This document shows, one piece after another, positions 7,811 to 20,286 of a stretch of 64,000 nt of DNA (its first letter is position 1; every line of letters starts with the position of its first letter). The DNA is from Nematostella vectensis. Lineage: Eukaryota > Cnidaria > Anthozoa > Actiniaria > Edwardsiidae. The notes beneath the pieces were generated by a model. The model ran no database searches and had not been told where the DNA came from. It worked only from the letters and a program-made list of their open reading frames with translations. The translations under genes and the position numbers were made by a program. The stretch is taken from the NCBI RefSeq assembly GCF_932526225.1, contig NC_064047.1, positions 11,709,501-11,773,500 of the forward strand, given 5' to 3'.

Positions 7811-8815
7811 TATTTTCATTGGCTGATTTTCAGTAATGAGAACATTTTTTTGTGTAAATCGAAAATGAATCTTTGTTTTATGATTATTTCAAGTAACAAA
7901 TAACAAAGGAGTGGCAGATGATATGGGCACTTTAAACATATGGCTGCTATTTGTTGCAGAGTTTAATTGCAGTAGAATCTTTTTAATAGAAGTGATTGTT
8001 ATTATACATAAACAAGCGAACACTAAAGATAGCAAAGAACCTTGACAATGGTATGTTGCTGAAATGTTGGTGACAAACTAATTTATAGTTTGCCTGTCTA
8101 TGTATTTCTAAATCATTGTTGATTAGAATTGTTATTGTTTGTAAAAAAAAGTAGCTTCGTCTGGCATGGAGTGATGCTGCCTATCATGTAGCCTACTGTT
8201 TTCAGGTTTAGGCTTTCTGCAAACTATTTATTTCATTCCTTTTTTCCTTGCAAACAATTTGTTTCAGTGGTATAGCTTCTGCAAACAATTTGTTTCAAAA
8301 AATTTTAACCCCCCCCCCAAAAAAAAAAAAAAAAAATTGTGGTCCGTCCCTTAAGAGAGAAGTGCTATATTAGCATCATCATTATCATCATCATCATTGT
8401 TGTTGTTGTTATCATTTTTTATTTTAAAGTAGTTCTAACAGGGTTTTCGAAGTAAACATAGCCCAAAGTGTTCCCGAAAGGTAATTTTTTCATGATGGGT
8501 GTATTTTTAATTACTTTTCTTTTTTATGGAGGTGATGACATAGTAGCTACCGCACACCAAGTGCAGTAGCTACAAAAATCCATCGTGGCTACAGATATGA
8601 AATATAAATATCGTTTTGAATAAAAGCAAACGCAAGAACAGCTCATCTAATTTGCGAAGAAATGTTGACTCCATTTTTTTTCAAAGCGCCTACCCAACTT
8701 ATTGCACACAAAATAAAACTAGAGCAATGCAACGTGACCCAACGAAACGCAATGCGATCAGGAATTGTTGATTAGTATAAATTGTCATCACTTCTGTTGC
8801 TTTTATTTCGTGTAG
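7811..8815. other. Non-coding interval between element 1 and the first host exon
   Basis: No gene is seen. It contains a C/A homopolymer run near 8309-8336, a short ATC/GTT microsatellite at about 8373-8412, and a small hairpin near 8540-8572 (GTAGCTAC pairs around GCAC). The last 30 bases form a pyrimidine-rich splice acceptor. A 5' untranslated exon of the host gene may lie here or further upstream, but none could be defined. Confidence 0.4.
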
Positions 8816-9295
8816 GGGAAATGGAGAAACTTCCTGCTGTCATTCTGATCCTTTGCACTTTTACCGAAATCTTGGGTAGTAGCCGTGCAAGTTGTCCTGT
8901 TCGAAATAATGGAGATCCATGTACTAATGCAGGAAAAATAGACAACCAGTATCGAAGTATACGTCACAAGTACGATCGAAGGTCACCAGCTCTATGTGAC
9001 TACCTCCTTCAGCCTGGCTGGTATCGCTTCACGAGTTGGGTGGGCGGTGAGATTCCGACATCTGCACCCGCACCGAACTCTTGTGGAACAGTTGCACCGA
9101 TATGGATGAGAGTGGATAGAGGGACCCACCCAGACACTATTGGGGTAAACGTGCCAGCTACAGCGTGCGTTAACCTTAATAACTTGGCAAATGGGTGTTA
9201 CCAAAGCATCGACATATGTTTGAGAAAGTGCACCGGGGATTACTACGTCTACTACCTTTTGCCACCCCAAGGGTGTTCAATGGCCTACTGTGCCG
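8816..9295 (+). CDS. VWDE-like gene, coding exon 1: signal peptide and D8C domain
   Basis: A splice acceptor (TTTCGTGTAG) precedes 8816 and the ATG is at 8821. I prefer it to an upstream in-frame ATG at 8782, which lies inside the acceptor tract. MEKLPAVILILCTFTEILGS is a clear signal peptide. Residues about 26-158 form a cysteine-rich D8C (uromodulin-type) domain: CDYLLQPGWYRF, SCGTVAPIWM, a TACV segment, SIDICLRKC, YYVYYLLPPQGCSMAYC. Such domains occur in UMOD, GP2, OIT3 and VWDE. A consensus donor follows (CCG|GTGAGT), leaving phase 1. The protein is presumably secreted or anchored in the extracellular matrix. Assignment to VWDE comes from later exons. Confidence 0.75.
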
Positions 9296-9586
9296 GTGAG
9301 TAATAACATTAAATGTATAGTATTTTTGCTAGTGTATACCTGCCGTATACGTTGTGGTGTGCGACAGTAATCATAAAATGCGACGAGAAAGCCGCCTTTC
9401 AAGTCTGAAATTTAAAATGATATATTTAGGCCAAGCTTATTCTTCTTCACATATTCTTGGTTTGCAAATACTTGACCTAATCGTATGCAAATTAGCTAGT
9501 TTGACTGGGTTCCCTGTGGATGGAGGTCTAACAAAAGTTCAATATGGCGTTTATTATCAGGAAAAAATTAGTTCAAGTGATGAGAG

Positions 9587-9812
9587 CATACCTGTCAACT
9601 CTCCCGCATTAGGCGGGAGTCTCAAGATTTTGGACCCCTTCTCCCGCTCTCCCGCGTTGAGCACCAAATCTCTCGTAGCGCAATTTATCTTACACCCTCG
9701 TAAAAGCTTTGTATACGGCAAACGCCTGTAAGGTTAAACCCACTTCTCCCCCCCCCCCCCCCACAAAAAAAAAAATCTCAAGCCTTGAGATTTTTGGAGG
9801 TTGACAGGTATG
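9587..9812. mobile_element. Short non-autonomous DNA transposon (hAT-like MITE)
   Basis: Terminal inverted repeats CATACCTGTCAAC (9587-9599) and GTTGACAGGTATG (9800-9812). Inside are further inverted segments (TCTCAAG near both ends) and CTCCCGC-rich sequence. The flanking 8-mers gatgagag and ggagagag differ at two positions, consistent with an old 8-bp target duplication as made by hAT transposases. There is no coding capacity; family assignment is tentative. Confidence 0.6.
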
Positions 9813-10857
9813 GGAGAGAGCCATAAAGGAAAGAAGCATTATATGTTCCTCACCCATCTGTACTAAAGTTTCAGATTTGCATGATACGTTTTCCTTGTTT
9901 TCCTGTGAACTACGTGTTACCGGACATTATTTCTCTGTAAATAAAAATGTAGGTTTAGATTACTTCTTTATCGCTGAGACACACAGAAGATAGAGGCTAC
10001 TTGAGATAAATTGTTCTTTTGGCTTTAGTAGATACATGTGGGTGGTTAAATTTTTATTTACTTTGTTTTCAAGTTTTTTTTCGCCGCTGCCTCTACTCTG
10101 GATCAATGGGTAAACAGGATAGCTTTTAGCAACTTAAATAATATACTTTCCTCCGATAAATATGGATGTAATTTATTTGCAAAATTTTGGCCTACTTTGA
10201 TATTTAGATGTGTGTTTTTATTGTAATTTATCTGTGTAACTCTATTTGATATCGGAGCTAGGTAAACTAGGCTTCTCAATTTTTGTGGTCATGGCGTCAT
10301 ATGTCAAGGCCTGCTAGCTATCTGCCCCCATTCACGTGACTAGCCCATGCGACCGCGCCAGCTTATTGATTGAATCGCTCTAAACCAATGAGAGACTAGT
10401 TCCAACAAGAACCGGGGGGGATTTGGAAAAGACGGGGGGGGGGGGAAGTTACGCCTACTCTGACTTTCGAAGTAAAACGAAAAACGGGCAGAAACAAATT
10501 GGACAAAAAAAAAGTATTGTATTGTTAAAATTCGTCTGATTAACCAGTTTCAAATGGCCCGATTGAAAATGAGATTTTGAAGGATATATCTTTCTAAAGA
10601 AACTGCTTTATACACAGAACGGCCAACTGTTATTCTTCTTCACCTGTGCGGTGGTTGATTTTAGATAAAGGAAAAGGCTACAATACCAGCAGCATTTATA
10701 AGGGAATAGTCGAGTCTAGTCTCTCTGAGTTACTATTCTCATTAACTATTCTCTGTAAAACATAGAGCAAAATCAAAGAAGAAAAGCTGTATTTATGTTG
10801 CTTAAAAATACGGAATTGTCGTCAAAACAACAAGCGAACACAAACCAAGCGAACAAC

Positions 10858-11166
10858 ATGGACAGTCAAGGTGAGTTCCGGACGAAGAATTTCTGTCATC
10901 GTGTCGATTTGGGTTTCCTGTGGAACAAACAGTCGCCTTCTTGGAAACGAAATCTCACGTCCCCTTCCCTCATCGTCAATTAGTAGTCTATGCGTTGCCT
11001 TTCCAGCTTCGATTTGGACGGACTCTGTGGAAACCAAGATTTGGGCTACCTTTGGCAATCCGCGATTCACCAGGATTTTTCGCACTTACCTTGTGTTTCC
11101 GATAAAGTTGAAAGCTTCTTCTTCGATTTATACCGCGAATACGATGGCGATATCAAGAATTATTTG
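10858..11166 (+). other. Possible exon(s) of an unidentified gene inside intron 1
   Basis: An ATG at 10858 opens MDSQ and is followed immediately by a donor-like AAG|GTGAGT (10871). Further on, an open segment at about 10990-11166 reads FDLDGLCGNQDLGYLWQS and FFFDLYREYDGDIKNYL and ends at a consensus donor TTG|GTAAGT. Amino-acid composition looks protein-like, but I recognise no family and no acceptor was clear. It could be an alternative first exon, a nested gene, or chance. Confidence 0.2.
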
Positions 11167-13304
11167 GTAAGTATGACGACTTATCATCCGATGTTTTACG
11201 GGGTTTGCTTATCATGGCTTTCGAAGTTTGTCATTTGATAATAAAAGAACTCGGATAATAAAACTAGCCCCTCACCTGGAAAAGCAAAGGGTATTCAAAC
11301 AGCCCAAATCCCATTGCCTGGCGTTTGTACTATAAGGCTTTGTTTATAAATGCAACTTTATGAAGGGAAGACAAACCAACCGAATTCCTAAGATGACGGG
11401 TACATAATAAGCATTCAGTAGATCTCTGCGTTATTTGATGAGACTTTCGCATAAAGAGAAATGTAAAATCAATCCAAAAAATCTCATTTCTCTGCCCTGC
11501 TTCTCGGCCCTTCTAATATCAGACATTAAATTGCTTTATTTTACTTGATACTGGGTTTGCAGTTTTTTATGTTTTGAGTCTATTTTTCCACAGCAATGTC
11601 CAGTCCAGAACTACTATGATTGCAAATCATTGCCCAATAAAAAAAATGGATTGCTTCATTATTTTAAACCAAGGCAAACACAGCCACGGAGGAGACACAG
11701 AGATTCTTTAGAAATCAGTGGGCTCCAGTGAATACTGCAGTGTACTTACATGCAGAAGCTATTGTTAGGGATAACCAGGAGATCATAAATTCTGTATAGT
11801 TCACTATATGTTAATACATGAGCAGTAATCTTTTCAGTAGCTATTATAATGGCCACCACTTAGACCCAAATAGCTTACTGCGTATGTACAGGCATGAAGC
11901 TCGGGGTGGGCACACGGGTTGTGCCCCTCCCACTCAACCACCAAAAAGCAGTCTTTTTTTAAATATAATTATTTTCCATAATATCTATGACTGCACATCC
12001 CCTCCACAGCTAATCAGATTGTCCATTACGGTTATCAGACTTCACCTTTCCTTTTCTAGACATACAATGCAGATAGACGCTTTAGTGGTTTTTACCCATG
12101 CTTACATGCGGGCTTGTCGCGTAGTCGCGAAGCCGGTTGAGGACAACCTTTTGTCAATCGACTGTAAATAAAACCACCATTCCCGTCCTTTTCCTTTCAT
12201 ACGTAATGCTTTTTTGTTTAAATATCACTGAAAATAACCCTCAAATGCGACGATTTTCTTCGCTTTACAACTTCTCTATTTTGGCGCGCAATCTTAATGG
12301 CTTCCCAGTTCTATAAGAATCGTAAAAGAAGCTTTTCTTCTCAAATAAAATGCATCTACAAATTAAGGATTATCTCAATTAGGCAAGAACGACTTTGACT
12401 TACTCATGTAAACACAGTTTTGTCAGTAAAACTATGTATCATTTAGCTAATTCAATTGAGAAATTGTTTTTTATAAAAAACCTATTTCGCAATCATCCTT
12501 GCAAAGTCTTTCTCTTTTTCTTATTACCTGTTAGGTTTTCACAAATTTTATTTTCAAGATACAGAAACTTCAAAATGTCCCTTTTTTTCTCATGAAATAT
12601 TGATTTGCTAAATCTGTTTTCTTTTGGTTAGGATACTATTACTACTATTTCTATTTTCATCTATCTTTTTCTCTTTCATTGATGTCTTTGAAATGACAAG
12701 GAATTCTTTTTTCTCTTATTCAGGTAAATCAATGTAAGACTGAATGAAGACATTGATGAGCAGCATTTGTAAAAATGTTCATTTTCCTTTCAATCGATCT
12801 GCATTACTCCCCTCCCCTTTTGTGTACTTAAAATCAGAATCACCAATTTCAATAAAAACTGTAATTTCTTTTTCCTTTTTAAGCCTAAGAGCCTTTTAAT
12901 TATTTTTTAGGTTTCAAATTACTTATGGGAGGCAATAAATTGATTCAATATTGAAGTGTGCATTAAAAATATTATAAAAGATACCCTCATGTTAATTGAG
13001 AACCTAAAAATATTTATGGCATAGAGCAAGATCATATTTAGTTACATTTTTGTGTCTACACCATAGCTGCTAAAATTCATTTTATTTCTTTTATTAAATG
13101 CTCTGTACTCTTGTGGCATAGGCCTTTTGCATATCCAGTGGTGTAGCCAGGATGTTTAACAGGAGGAGGCCCAAAAGGCACTTTCAAGGCATTTTCTCCT
13201 GTATTTTAGATAATGTCTCATACATTTACTGTATTTTAGGCTGCTAGGAGGGAGGGCCCGGCCCCCCTAGCCACTCCCCCCAAGGCCACTGATATCTTTA
13301 TTTA

Positions 13305-14412
13305 CGAAGTATGTGAGTAGGGAAACCTTACAATATATGTGAGCAGGGAACACTTACAGTGTGTGAGCAGGGAACACTTAGTATGTGTGAGTAGGGAACA
13401 CTTATATGTGAGAGCAGTGAACACTTATCTTATTAGTATGTGTGAGCAGAGAATACGTATAGTATGTGTGAGCAGGGAAAACTTTTAGTATGTGTGAGCA
13501 GGGAACACTTATAGTATATGTGAGCAGGGAACACTTACAGTATGTGTAAGCAGGAAACACTTATAGTATATGTGAGCAGGGAACACTTACAGTATATGTG
13601 AGCAGGGAACACTTATAGTATGTGTGAGCAGGAAACACATATAGTATATTTGAGCAGGGAACACTTATAGTATGTGTGAGCAGGGAACACTTATAGTATA
13701 TGTGAGCAGGGAACACTTACAGTATGTGTGAGCAGGGAACACTTACAGTATATGTGAGCAGGGAACACTTATAGTATATGTGAGCAGGGAACACTTACAG
13801 TATATGTGAGCAGGGAACACTTATAATATATGTGAGCAGGGAACACTTATAGTATGTGTGAGCAGGGAACACTTACAGTATATGTGAGCAGGGAACACTT
13901 ATAGTATATGTGAGCAGGGAACACTTACAGTATGTGTGAGCAGGGAACACTTATAGTATGTGTGAGCAAGGAACACTTACAGTATATGTGAGCAGGGAAC
14001 ACTTATAGTATGTGTGAGCAGGAAACACTTACAGTATGTGTGAGCAGGAAACACTTACAGTATGTGTGAGCAGGGAACACTTATGGTATGTGTGAGCAGC
14101 GAACACTTATAGTATGTGTGAGCAGGGAACACTTACAGTATGTGTGAGCAGGAAACACTTACAGTATGTGTGAGCAGGGAGCACTTACAGTATGTGTGAG
14201 CAGGGAACACTTATAGTATGTGTGAGCAGGAAACACTTATAGTATGTGTGAGCAGGAAACACTTATAGTATGTGTGAGCAGGAAACACTTATAGTATGTG
14301 TGAGCAGGGAACACTTATAGTATGTGTGAGCAGGGAAGGGGTTTCAGGTTGACAGGGGTTCATAAATAGGGGTGGGAAGCAGGGAACACTTACATGTATG
14401 TATGAGCAGGGT
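13305..14412. repeat. 26-bp minisatellite, about 39 copies
   Basis: Head-to-tail copies with the core GTGTGAGCAGGGAACACTT followed by AYAGTAT. Alternating ATAG/ACAG and TGTG/TATG variants suggest higher-order amplification. A short interruption (14336-14385) precedes one last copy. No open frame. Confidence 0.95.
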
Positions 14413-15225
14413 CACCGCCAGGATCAATCACCCTTGTCATAAGGCCGCCATCAGATAAACCTCGCGTCCCGGCATAAAACCCATCATCTTTTTAATAATG
14501 TGGAAGATAATGTGGAATTTATTGAATTAGCTACTACAAATCATAAAAATCAACTCTGTTTAGCATTTTTCTTTTCAATCAGTAAATGTTCTATGCTTTT
14601 CTTGGATATTAGGATTTTGAAGTTGATATTAACAAAAACACATCTGTTTTTTATCTATTTTTTGTTTGGGGGGTGGATTCTGAGACTGTAATTCACCTTC
14701 TGTAGACTAAAATATGTGTCAAATACCACTTTTATTAGTAAATAGAGGTAAATACAGTACTCCAATAAGCATTTCTTTGAGAGACTATGGGCATATATCA
14801 TAACCACATAGAAATTATTAATTAGATCAGAGAGAGCTACATCACATTTCCCTACCCAGTGCATTTGTTTTTCTACTTTTACTTACAAGATCTTACAAAA
14901 AATATTCTACTCTTACTTACAAAATCTTACTTTAAAGCTCACTTTCATCAGAAAATTAATACACATCCTATAACCAGTACATTTCTTTTTTATTGTTTTT
15001 CTAAAGAATATGATGTTATTCATTCACAAATAGTTTGTACAAATGACCTCAGGGTACAAAGAGTTCTTAGCAGAGTAATAAAAGGCTAAATTCTTTGTTC
15101 TTCACCAGCTATCTCCTCAGATGAAAACAATTAGATCAAAGAATCAGTGTTGCAGGCATCCAAGACACCAGGGGCTGATTCAGGATGTCTTGAAATGGGT
15201 GTGGGAGGGGGCATTTGGAGTGTTA

Positions 15226-15443
15226 TGCCTGGCGCACACTAGTGACATAACGAGATCTGTGCGCGCATTTTGTTAAGCCCGACATAACAACATGGACATA
15301 ACAACATAAGTTTTTCCACTTATGTCTTTATGTCCATTTCGTTATGTCTGGCTTTTATTAAAATGTCGAACCATTCAAACTTGAACATACGAGGATAACA
15401 GTGCGTGAACCCATGTCGTTATGTCACTAGTGTGCATCAGGCA
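15226..15443. mobile_element. PIF/Harbinger-like MITE with TTA target duplication
   Basis: 218 bp. The left terminus TGCCTGGCGCACACTAGTG and right terminus CACTAGTGTGCATCAGGCA are near-perfect inverted repeats extending through GACATAACGA. Both ends are flanked by TTA (15223-15225 and 15444-15446). An internal inverted segment (ACATAAGT ... ACTTATGT) lies at the centre. A 3-bp TWA duplication is typical of PIF/Harbinger elements. Non-coding. Confidence 0.75.
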
Positions 15444-17240
15444 TTACTAAAAAGCCTTATGATTAAAGTGCTTATAACTTTTATTAGCTTTTTATCTTTT
15501 TTTCTAAGAATGAACTTGGTTTAAGCTTTCCCGCCAAGACAAAGGATTGTGACCTGGTCACGCGGAAAATCCGCTACTGCGTCATCAAGCACATCATTTA
15601 GGGCGCGGTCTTGAGTGGTAGTGGAATAAATGTTTAAAATTATATAATTTATTCTGGTTTAATCGAAATGGACTCTGTTATCATGGCAACTGGCAGTCAA
15701 TTACCAAAAGCAAACAATTTACCATCAATTGGGAATTATTTTCCTGGAGATTTATTGCTGTGAACTCCACAATTTTAAAATGAATTGCTCATTGATTCAA
15801 GCTCTTTAGATTGAACATTTGCCCTGCTTTACATCCTAAATTTTTTGCCACCTTTTAGATGCAAATGATACCTTCATAGGTCAGGTCTCCATTTATCGAA
15901 TTAGAAATGCATTTTCTCGGCCCGTGCGAAAGGTATCGCTCTGAAACTCCCTATGCAGTTGTGAAAATTAACTGTGCAGCCGCTGCCGGTAGAATTTTTC
16001 GGAGAGCCTTTTTTTATTTTTTGCGCTGAGCTCGTTCGAAGCTGGGGTTGGTGAAATCGATTATTTAATAATTCCAAAATCCTTTGTCATCAATAGGGCA
16101 TACGTATGGGTAATATTTTTGTACAACTATAACATAAGTACAACAAAACGCCTCTTTTGTCTGTTTTTGATGCGTTTGTTATCAAAGTTTCGTTTGCGCT
16201 AGCGCGCCGAAATGTGTTTGGACCTCTAACATGGCCGCCATGCTAATGAGTGTGACTTCACGTGTAAACCAAGAATAACGCGTTCTACGACGTATAATAA
16301 AAAAAGAAAAAAGGAAATCAGGTGTTTTGTCACGTACGCGGCAAAGTAACGCAAAGTAACGAAACATGCTATTTTTGATAACAAGATATTTTATACTAAT
16401 TACCTGCCAACTTGTCGGACTAAAATCATTTTGCTCAGCTTACCTAGCGTGTTTGACAGGAAAACATCAAACGGTCACAAGAAATTGCTTAGGTTAAGCA
16501 GTTTCTAAATCTAGGGGTTGACCTCTAGATTGGGCGTTGTCTGCACATTTTTGAGTGGTACTTTAAATTCCGAAATCGAGCACCTATTCTTGCCCTGTAT
16601 TGCAACTTACGGTAGAAAGCTGGATCTGAATTCACGAATCGGTTACTGTAAGTATCACTCAGGTCTGGAATAACTCTGGTGTAGCCAGATGGTAGTTTGA
16701 GTAGAGCGAGAGCAAAAATTGTTGGAAAAGTTCTCAATCATTGTTATCACGTGTGAAGCTTGCCATGCGCACTACCTCAGCAAGCCTTTTGTGGGGTCAT
16801 CATTGAAGTCAGTAGTAATCAGTAAACATTACGTGAGTCGCGACATAGAAAAGTCACATCTCCTGAACCCATTGGCTACTTATCTTAAAAAACTATAAGC
16901 TTTTATAGATGTCATGTCTATGGTTACCAACAGAACTCTCCATTAACTAGCAGATATACAAATTTACTGGAAGCAAAACATTTATATCTAAAAAAAATTA
17001 GGCCGGAAAGCAAAAGGCAAACTTGAATCATAGAAATAAGATAATTATACATATATGTATAGTTATCACCTGAAAAATAGGCACGATGTATCCCGCCACT
17101 TGAAAAAAGCTCGGCTCTGACACGCACCTATTATTGATTTGGTTCAAGTTCGGTTCGACGTATGCCTTAAGCCTTATGCAGTATTAGTAGAATTCTGACC
17201 TGTTATAAATGCTAACATTTCTTCTTTTTTCTTACTCAAG

Positions 17241-17288
17241 GAAACAAAGAGCCCTGCAAAAGAGGCTTCAGTGGACCCAACTGTACAG
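17241..17288 (+). CDS. VWDE-like gene, coding exon 2: EGF-like tail
   Basis: A 48-bp exon bounded by TTCTTACTCAAG| and ACAG|GTGAGG, phase 1 at both ends, matching exon 1. In the phase set by exon 1 it reads NKEPCKRGFSGPNCT, the C-x-x-GF-x-G-x-x-C end of an EGF-like repeat, directly after the D8C domain. Phase match and EGF spacing make this tiny exon credible despite its size. Confidence 0.65.
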
Positions 17289-18300
17289 GTGAGGACAACC
17301 CCATCCACCGAACCATTTTTTTAAAATGAGTTTTTAAGCGATCGATAGCTGAAAGTGACATGTTTGAGAAGACGTCGACTAGAGCCAATTCGTATTGATA
17401 AAGAAAGAAACGAAAAGAGAAAAAGAAGGAAAGTAAGAGTTTCCCGCGATGTTAAAAGGAGAACTGCAAGCTTAATACAACCAGGGCTTATATTTAGATG
17501 CAAAAACAAAAAAATACGCTTACTATTGGTGTTTTCGCGCGGTTATTATTATTTTTTAGAAATTCGACGTTATGAAATTACTACGTACTGTCTTAACAAC
17601 CATTTGGTTTCTTGCTAAGGGCCCGGTTTACCGCTGACCCCGCTAGCAGCTTCGAATAATTTTCTTCGTATTTCTTCAATATGAATAAGAACTCCGGTTG
17701 AACCATTAAAGTTTGAGCCTGAGCTAGATGGAGATTGTTCGCAATCAAGCGAGGACGAGAGTGATGGACAGGTGAGGTTGGAGATGAGGACAGACGTGTG
17801 GAAAGCGCGTGTACTTGTGGCATTGCCAACAACTGCCGAGCCCCTGTGTTGTTGGCAATCAGTTGTTTTGAATGGCAAATTGGTAAATTCAGGTCAGATG
17901 AGCGTTATTTTTTTACCAATACGTTCATTTCAGTTATTTCTTAATTAATGTATTTACTTTTCTGGATTCAAGATGTGGAATGTATTACAAATCATTTTAA
18001 ATTCGCGATCATTGCACTGGACAAAGATGATTTAGAAACTTCGATCGTGGGAATCTGGCATGCTAGGTGCACTCCTGTTACACAACCGTAGCACAACCGT
18101 AGTCGCGATCCTTTTACTATGGTTACTGTCAATTTCTATTACTCAATTGATGTCTCCTTTTTTCTTCTGATTGTCTTTAGTTCCCCCTCTTTCCCTTGCT
18201 TAGCCCCCATAATGGTTTTTGCGACGCTTAAAAATTCCTTACTCTGCAACTGGCTGAAAAATACATGGTCTTTATTCAATGTCTTATTATCCATTAAGCA
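17289..18300. other. Intron sequence, no feature found
   Basis: AT-rich sequence without a gene, splice-bounded exon or repeat that I can support. Short overlapping frames on both strands near 17355-17878 show no family motif. Confidence 0.4.
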
Positions 18301-18454
18301 CTCGCGTATAAGAACCTAGAATTTTCAAGACCAGGCAAAATAGGTTCTTATAAATAGGCTACCTTGATAAATCGGGCTGTTAAGGTTCTTAAGGTAAGAA
18401 TCAACACAAGGTTGAAAAGGTATGTTAAACGCCTCTGTAAAACAGAGTGGTTGC

Positions 18455-18960
18455 GCTGACGTTTCGAGCGTTAGCCCGTCGTCAGAGCAAAAGAAACTAG
18501 ATAGAATTGGGGAGTGGTATTTATAGTATAGTGTGCGAACAATGGGCAGTCAGGCGGTGCCGCGCGCGCGGTCTGACAAAGGAACAAAGGAGGCAATTAG
18601 AGAGGGTTGCGCCAAAGAAATCGTAATTAGCTATGCAAAGGACAGTCTTTCGTTTATACCTAGGGGGACTCTACAGCCAAGAGAGAAAATAATTCTGTTC
18701 TCTTTCTGGATGCGAGAGTCATTGGGACCGTTGTGTAAAGAAACTCCACAAATAGACAAGTGGTGGACAGATTACCCTGGGAGGTTAGAATGCCTAGAAA
18801 CTGGTTTGAATGTACGACGCTTGATTACATCGTTGCGGTGTTCACAAAAACGCGTGCCGGACATGCGACCGGTTTCTCCGATGTAGATCAAACCGCAAAG
18901 TTTACAAGAAAGGCAATAAAGAAATTGCTAAGTGCATGTGATATGGTCCGTGACAGAGGA
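18455..18960 (-). mobile_element. Penelope-like element fragment with GIY-YIG endonuclease domain
   Basis: The - strand reads FLYCLSCKLCGLIYIGETG, RFCEHRNDVIKRRT, KPVSRHSNLPG, KENRIIFSLGCRV and GINERLSF. This is the C-terminal Cys-containing linker and GIY-YIG nuclease domain of Penelope-like retroelements (the YIGETG motif is visible). In-frame stops before FLYC and after NLPG, plus a stop after SFA, show it is dead. Downstream on the same strand, 18455-18485 carries CTGACGA ... GAAACGTC, the core of the hammerhead-like motif these elements carry. The + strand frames here are shadows. Confidence 0.8.
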
Positions 18961-19925
18961 CGACTCTCCATTACCTTTTCTGTCTTGTTACCAACCATCA
19001 AACAGAAATTTGACAAAGCCAACATGCCCACCAGGCTGATTCGGTTCTTATAAAAGGGTTTAAAATGCTAAAATTTCAGCCTGTAGGTTCTTAATCTCTA
19101 GGTTCTTATACACGGTTGTTTATTGTATATGGGTTGCCTGTCTGATTTTACAGAAGGCACCGAGGCAAAGGAAAATTGAATTCAAATTTTTATCTGTTTT
19201 TGATTTAAAGTTCTTCAAACCTTTCCTTATATCAATCTAGCAAAAAAGCATAGATAAACTTTCAAATTCTGAAAAGGAAAGTTAATTTGATTGAAATTTG
19301 AATTTTCTACAGATCATTTTCCTGGCCGCGCGAAAGGAGATTGAATCGAGTGAATATTTCTAAGTTTTGGCGTGAAAATCAGAAGCAACTTTTTTTCCTT
19401 AAATCTGTTAAAATTCAGAGACTGCAATACCACAAAATATTGGCGAATTGTTTTCTATTGCAATCCTACCCACAATGAAGCGAAGAATAATTCGAGAATT
19501 GTATGCAAAAAAAAGAAAGTATCGTTTTGTTGTAGGTTTCAAAAACAGCGCGCGCTCGTGAGAATGTCGCCATTCTTGATTGCGAATGCAGCGCGCGCAC
19601 ACAATGCAAAAACAATTCAAAGACTAAAAAATATCTGCGAAATTTTTCAAATTTGTTTCCTTGAGTTAAATGATCATTTTACTACCATGATAAAATATAA
19701 AGATGACGGTAAAAGTTGTAAAAACACAACGTTCTTCAACAATAACTAAGAAGACATGAAGACGGAAACCAGTTTAGCGCGCGCATTAAGTTTTCTCATG
19801 TAATTTGATTGACATCTCGATCTACGTCACAAATGACTGGACCCGGGCCTTTCAGTTCACTTCCTTTTTTTCGAATAGAATCAAAAAGCCCAAACTGTCG
19901 CGATCTCGTACCAGAACAATGAATA

Positions 19926-20013
19926 TAATACACCAAAAACTGGAAGTCTGCCCTGAAGAAGTCTTATTAAAGACGAAAATTTGGCAGAGTCGATTTCCAG
20001 TTTTTGGTGTATC
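19926..20013. repeat. Long hairpin enclosing a hammerhead-like core
   Basis: ATACACCAAAAACTGGAA (about 19928-19945) pairs perfectly with TTCCAGTTTTTGGTGTAT (about 19994-20011). The interior contains CTGAAGA, a GTCTT/AAGAC stem and GAAA. Probably a small mobile-element relic. Confidence 0.6.
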
Positions 20014-20286
20014 CTTTTTTTCGAAGGTTGACCAAAATACCTCAATATTACAGATTTGAGTTATTTGCGCGATCGCGTGTTTTATAGGGTCCATACGAAC
20101 CACATACCATTTGGAAGATAAAAATATAAAGAACTGACAAAGTCTATCAACTCTGAAAGGCAATATGGACTTTAAGTCTTGATGTTCAAATTTCTTCACC
20201 TTTAAGGTGCTCGTTCTAGACACTATTGCCTTGTCAGTTTGGAGTTAGGAGTAGAGAACAGGGCGGTGGTGAGGAGCTACATGACT

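Larger units (their letters stand above)
9296..17240 (+). other. Intron 1 of the VWDE-like gene
   Basis: 7.9 kb between matching phase-1 splice sites. It contains an hAT-like MITE (9587-9812), a possible unrelated exon near 11.0 kb, a 26-bp minisatellite (13305-14412) and a Harbinger-like MITE (15226-15443). About 11170-13130, 14413-15225 and 15444-17240 show no gene or clear repeat. About 13130-13290 is a common dispersed repeat beginning near CCAGTGGTGTAGCCAGGA. Confidence 0.6.

Noticed and set aside
9354-9731. 125-residue frame after exon 1
   Set aside because: It runs through the hAT-like MITE and lacks any family signal or splice sites.
13305-14412. Possible CRISPR array
   Set aside because: The units are contiguous with no unique spacers, and the genome is eukaryotic; it is a minisatellite. 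The same applies to the 17-bp array at 51453-54250.
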